A model generated the notes under the pieces. That model saw nothing but the letters and a program-made list of their open reading frames with translations, was not told the DNA's origin and made no database searches. Positions 41,250 to 44,581 of a DNA stretch of 44,581 nucleotides are shown piece after piece; positions within the stretch are counted from its first letter, which is position 1, and each line of letters opens with the position of its first letter. This DNA is from Reclinomonas americana ATCC 50394 (taxonomy: Eukaryota > Jakobida > Jakobea > Jakobida): NCBI GenBank assembly GCA_048213135.1, contig PS015238.1:2072-46652 (forward strand), written 5' to 3'. The translations under genes and the position numbers were made by a program.

Positions 41250-44233
41250 TTATGCCGCAAAAGTCGCCTCAAACTCCTCTTCATCAACCATCCACATGCC
41301 CAGCTCGAACATGCGGCCGATCTTGCCAATGGCCATGGCTGTCACATGGACCTGTGTGATGCAGAGCACGCATGAGTTGCATTCATGTCGACAGACTGCC
41401 GTCTCAGAACAACTCACCACTCCGATAGAGCCTGCTTCGTGGATCCGCGGTGCACTGCCGTCCTTATTGTAGCCGGCTCGCATCATCAGCAATCCCTGCG
41501 CAGTGTTCACTTGCCACAGGTCGAACCAGTCAAAGAGCAGACGCCCCAGCCGCGTGTGATAATCGAGCAGCAGCTGAAGGAGCAGCTGCTCGTTATACTC
41601 GGACCAGTGCTGATCCAACAGACCGAGCAGGTGCGCGACCAATCGCAGCGAGTATGGCGTCGGGCGCACGCTGAACACGCCGACGTTGATGGGAAGGTAG
41701 CGCGAATGCTCGGCACACGTCAGCGTCACCTGTCGTACGCAGTCACTCAGCACGGAAGACACATACAATAGTGTGTGAAGGCACACGACATCGACTCACC
41801 CACGGCTTTGGCATCAGCGCAGATGACAGTGCAAACTCCCACGGCGACCATCGCCGCTGCGTGGACGGAGTCTCCAACACCGAGGTCACATTCGTCTCGA
41901 ACAAAAAGTAGTCGTATTGCAGAAGAATGTCGGGTGCGGAGCGATCGTCGGCCTCGCCCATTTGCTGCAGGTGGCGCATGTGGCTCATGAACAGTGCATC
42001 CACATCGGTGTGCATCGGTCGATATCCGCAGCGCAGCAGCAGATACGTGTACAACCACTTGAGGTTGATGGCCGCACCGGGGAACCGCATGGGTACGGCG
42101 CCCTTGTCTCGTTGCCTGCGCACAAACGCAGGGGAGAATCAATATCACCCATGCATCCAAACAGACCACAAACGCGCAACGCCGTACCAGCCATACTCGT
42201 CGAGGAACGCCGCAGCAGCGCGCTTCGGACCCAACAGCTGCTGCACCATATAGTACGCGGCCGGCGTCTCGCACACGATGAGCGGCAGTGCTTCGTCACC
42301 ATGGAACTTCCAAAAGTGCAGCAGCCAGTTCTGCAACATGCGCAACCACTCGACACCCGATTCGCGGGTCAGCACAAACACGGTGAAGACAACCACTCGA
42401 TCGCCCGTGTTCTCATCCACGGTCACGGCGAAAGGGTGTGCCTGCAGATGCGCGGCCAGGCGCTGCAGCTGCACCGTGTTCTCCACGAATCGAGAACCAC
42501 GCGGGAAGAGACTGGAGGGCGCCGGTGCACGGGGATTGCCGATCGCCGCCGCCGCCTCAGCAATCGGTCGCATTTCTGTCAACACACGCCACAGGTGCTC
42601 CTCCAGCTCACGACAAAAGTCAGCCGGCAGCAACTCAACGCGCCGAGCCACCGGGTCTATTGTGGGAAGCGGCGCTCGCGCCACGATATTCTGCAGGTCC
42701 GGCAGCGGCGGTAGCTGCATACGTTGACTGCGTTCCACAAAGCCGGGGCCGAGGTACGAACACTCATCGTCGTCTGCAAGTTCAGAGATTAAGAAGCGCC
42801 TTCTCTGCAGCCAGCACCGCCGCACGGAACACACGTACCGGCTCCGGAGGGAGTGAGCAGACACATCATGGTGTGGATTGGGAGTCCGTTGCCGGCCAGC
42901 GTGCGTCGGACCAGCTCTCGCCCGTACGCCCACTCGGCGAACAGTGCACGCTGGTACGCATCCTCCGCAGGCGGCGACGATAGGGGCACAGATGTGGATT
43001 CTGGTCGCTGTGATGGCAGCTGGAACCAACCGGGAGGGCGCTGTGGAGTAGCAACAGAGAGCGCATCAGCAGGTGGGTTGCATAGCAACGTTGCGAACGC
43101 AGCACGAGCGACACGCAACAGCTCTCAAGTACAGCAGACAGTCGCAGACATAGTCGCGCGTGTACTGCTGTTGGTAATCGCGCTGCACCACACAACACAC
43201 ACACACACACGTGAGAGTGAGCATCGGTGGGTGACTTCAATCGAGGAGCAGCAGCAAGACCTCGATGTGTGCCAACCACACTCCGTACATGATGCTCCTA
43301 ACATCTTCCGGATCGCTGTATCGGGCCATCACTGCGCAGCATCATGCCAGTCAGTGGAGGAGGATTTCGTGGCACCCCCGGGCCCAACCCACGATTGAAC
43401 GCACCAATGTCACGCAATGACCGATACTCTGGCTTGATCTCAAGCTCAATGATCTCGTCCGGGAGCGCGCCCCTTCGAATAAGCTCGCCTTGGACGGTGA
43501 GCACACGACTCAGACCACGTACAATCACTCCCGGCAGCGGCGTATCAAAGGCATAGTCGGCATCACCGAGGTCGTATGCGCAGCCGGTTCGCACCACACG
43601 CTCACGCTGCACCTCACTCTTGTCACGAACACGATGCACATCGACGAAACGTGAGAGGCTTTCCGCACACCTCAATGTGCACCGCGATCTGCTCGAGAAG
43701 CTCCGCAGTGACGCCCTCCGCAGCGAACGCCTTGACTGTTGTCGCCACTCAGTTTGCCTCACAGGCACAAGAGGAAAAAAAGAAGAGTGACGCTCACCTG
43801 CATCGCCCAACGTCTCATGTGCATCCAGCGAGAGCAACGAGTCGCATTGCAGACCAGACTGCTCGTTGCCTGCATACACGCTCCACTCGGAATGGCCTTC
43901 TGCCATCACCACCAGCGGCTCTGCAGTCGCCGCAGTTGACATCAGCAGTGGCGCCGACGCATTGTTCCTGTGCGTGCCAGCGGGAGCACACATGCGCACT
44001 GAATGCACACCAGCGAGTCGGTATGGCGCCAGACGCACTTGGGCGGCCGACGATGCAAACAGTGGACCGCGCAGAGGCACATAGGAAATGCGACCGAGGT
44101 GAGTCGAGTAGTCGACTGATGGTGGCGCTGATTCGTTACTTTGTGCGAGTGAGGGAGCGGTGGTGAGGAGGAGAAGGAGAGCGAGGAGAGCGAGGAGAAA
44201 AGAGCCGGTTTGCCATGGTCGGCGCATTGGCAT
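41250..44233 (-). CDS. Secretory-pathway glycosyltransferase-like protein, paralog 2
   Basis: Tandem paralog of the gene at 38442-41152, sharing the same blocks in the same order: FVERSQRMQLPPLPDLQN, ELEEHLWRVLTEMRPIA, NWLLHFWKFHGDEALPLIV, WLYTYLLLRCGYRPMHTDVD with DVDALF (about 41990-42015), INVGVFSVRPTPYSLRLV and NEQLLLQLLLDYHTRLGRL. The signal peptide is MPMRRPWQTGSFLLALLALL from 44233, or two codons later at MRRPW. An N-terminal domain of unknown kind follows (44130-43300). The end is FELGMWMVDEEEFEATFAA at TAA 41250, again without a retention signal. Catalytic function is likely because DxD is intact; donor and acceptor are unknown. The C-terminal exon differs most between the copies. 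Confidence 0.75.
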
Positions 44234-44414
44234 TGATAACAAAATTGGAGGATTCAAGGACGCTGCGGACGTCGGCTGCACTGAAGGGGGCGAGGTGAGT
44301 GCAGTGGATGTAGGTATTGGGGGTATCGCCCGCTACGAGATGATACCATTTGTGAAGAGTCTGCAGAGTGCGAGGACGTCGCGTTGGATGTCTTTCACTG
44401 TCGACTGTGGCGTA

Positions 44415-44581
44415 CTACGACGGTCCGAGCATCTTCTCTGGTCGCACCCATTCCTGCAGCACGACGGATTGTCTTTTGCGATGAGGAACACACGAAGATT
44501 GGAGACGTCATGAGTGGAAACGAAACATCGAACTGCTCCGCCGTCAGCAACGACAGCGCGAGGCAGGCCTCTTTAAGCGAT
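44415..44581 (-). CDS. Class II fumarate hydratase, C-terminal end (partial)
   Basis: The last two exons of a minus-strand gene entering from the right edge. Exon 44581-44527 reads SLKEACLALSLLTAEQFD; an intron at 44526-44454 (gtttcg to tgcag, 73 nt) joins in phase to 44453-44415, which reads EWVRPEKMLGPS and a TAG. Together this is the standard C-terminus of class II fumarase (compare the family pattern LKEAALxLGxLTxEEFDxxVxPExM). Aspartate ammonia-lyase has a similar end but is less likely in a eukaryote. Fumarase interconverts fumarate and malate in the TCA cycle or cytosol. It has no ATG in the window, so a start-based ORF search misses it. The next gene starts 181 bp downstream. Confidence 0.82.

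Noticed and set aside
44283-44581. Open plus-strand frame of about 99 codons with several cysteines, and an ATG at 44510
   Set aside because: It lies opposite the fumarase C-terminal exons, whose spliced product matches a known family end.

Overview
The window is nuclear DNA of a unicellular eukaryote. Genes are cut by many short introns (about 55-100 bp, GT-AG, often built on CT or GT runs), neighbours are only tens to a couple of hundred bases apart, and the products are eukaryote-specific: Rab geranylgeranyltransferase alpha, UGGT with an HDEL tail, a Rho-type GTPase and Pol III-type tRNA genes. I cannot place the organism more closely. There are seven runs of N (1805-1824, 2371-3115, 4260-4279, 15869-15888, 16536-16555, 25854-26847, 27603-28543), so reading frames that run through them are artificial.

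Layout, left to right. A kinesin-light-chain-like TPR protein with a C-terminal PH domain (+, 5' end outside the window) is followed by a fatty-acid 2-hydroxylase (+, N-terminus lost in a gap). On the minus strand come a Rho-like GTPase that lacks the usual switch-II glutamine and a giant TPR-rich protein that I cannot name, with low-complexity linkers. A 59-residue protein resembling cytochrome bc1 subunit QCR10 (+) and an RD/RS-rich IQ-motif protein (-) converge. RabGGTase alpha (+, 18675-24113) carries one abnormal 2.74-kb intron holding six complete tRNA genes in a tandem array: three with Arg anticodons and three with Pro anticodons on almost the same tRNA body. Next is a cysteinyl-tRNA synthetase (-, 24228-30117) with a C-terminal EMAPII/Arc1p tRNA-binding domain. 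Its central catalytic part lies on a contig between two N gaps that has evidently been placed in reverse orientation. A SET-domain protein (+) starts 25 bp from the CysRS start codon. The right end is a minus-strand block: the C-terminus of class II fumarase, two tandem paralogous secreted or ER-type glycosyltransferases, and UGGT, the ER folding sensor.

How the genes relate. UGGT and the two signal-peptide glycosyltransferases lie in one co-oriented row and would all enter the secretory pathway; a shared glycoprotein role is an inference from position only. RabGGTase alpha and the Rho protein (C-terminal CAVL) both belong to protein prenylation biology. CysRS and the tRNA array both serve translation. 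The most unusual item is the intronic Arg/Pro tRNA array: the two identities differ mainly in the anticodon loop, and flank type and anticodon are mismatched at two members, which points to recombination inside the tRNA genes.
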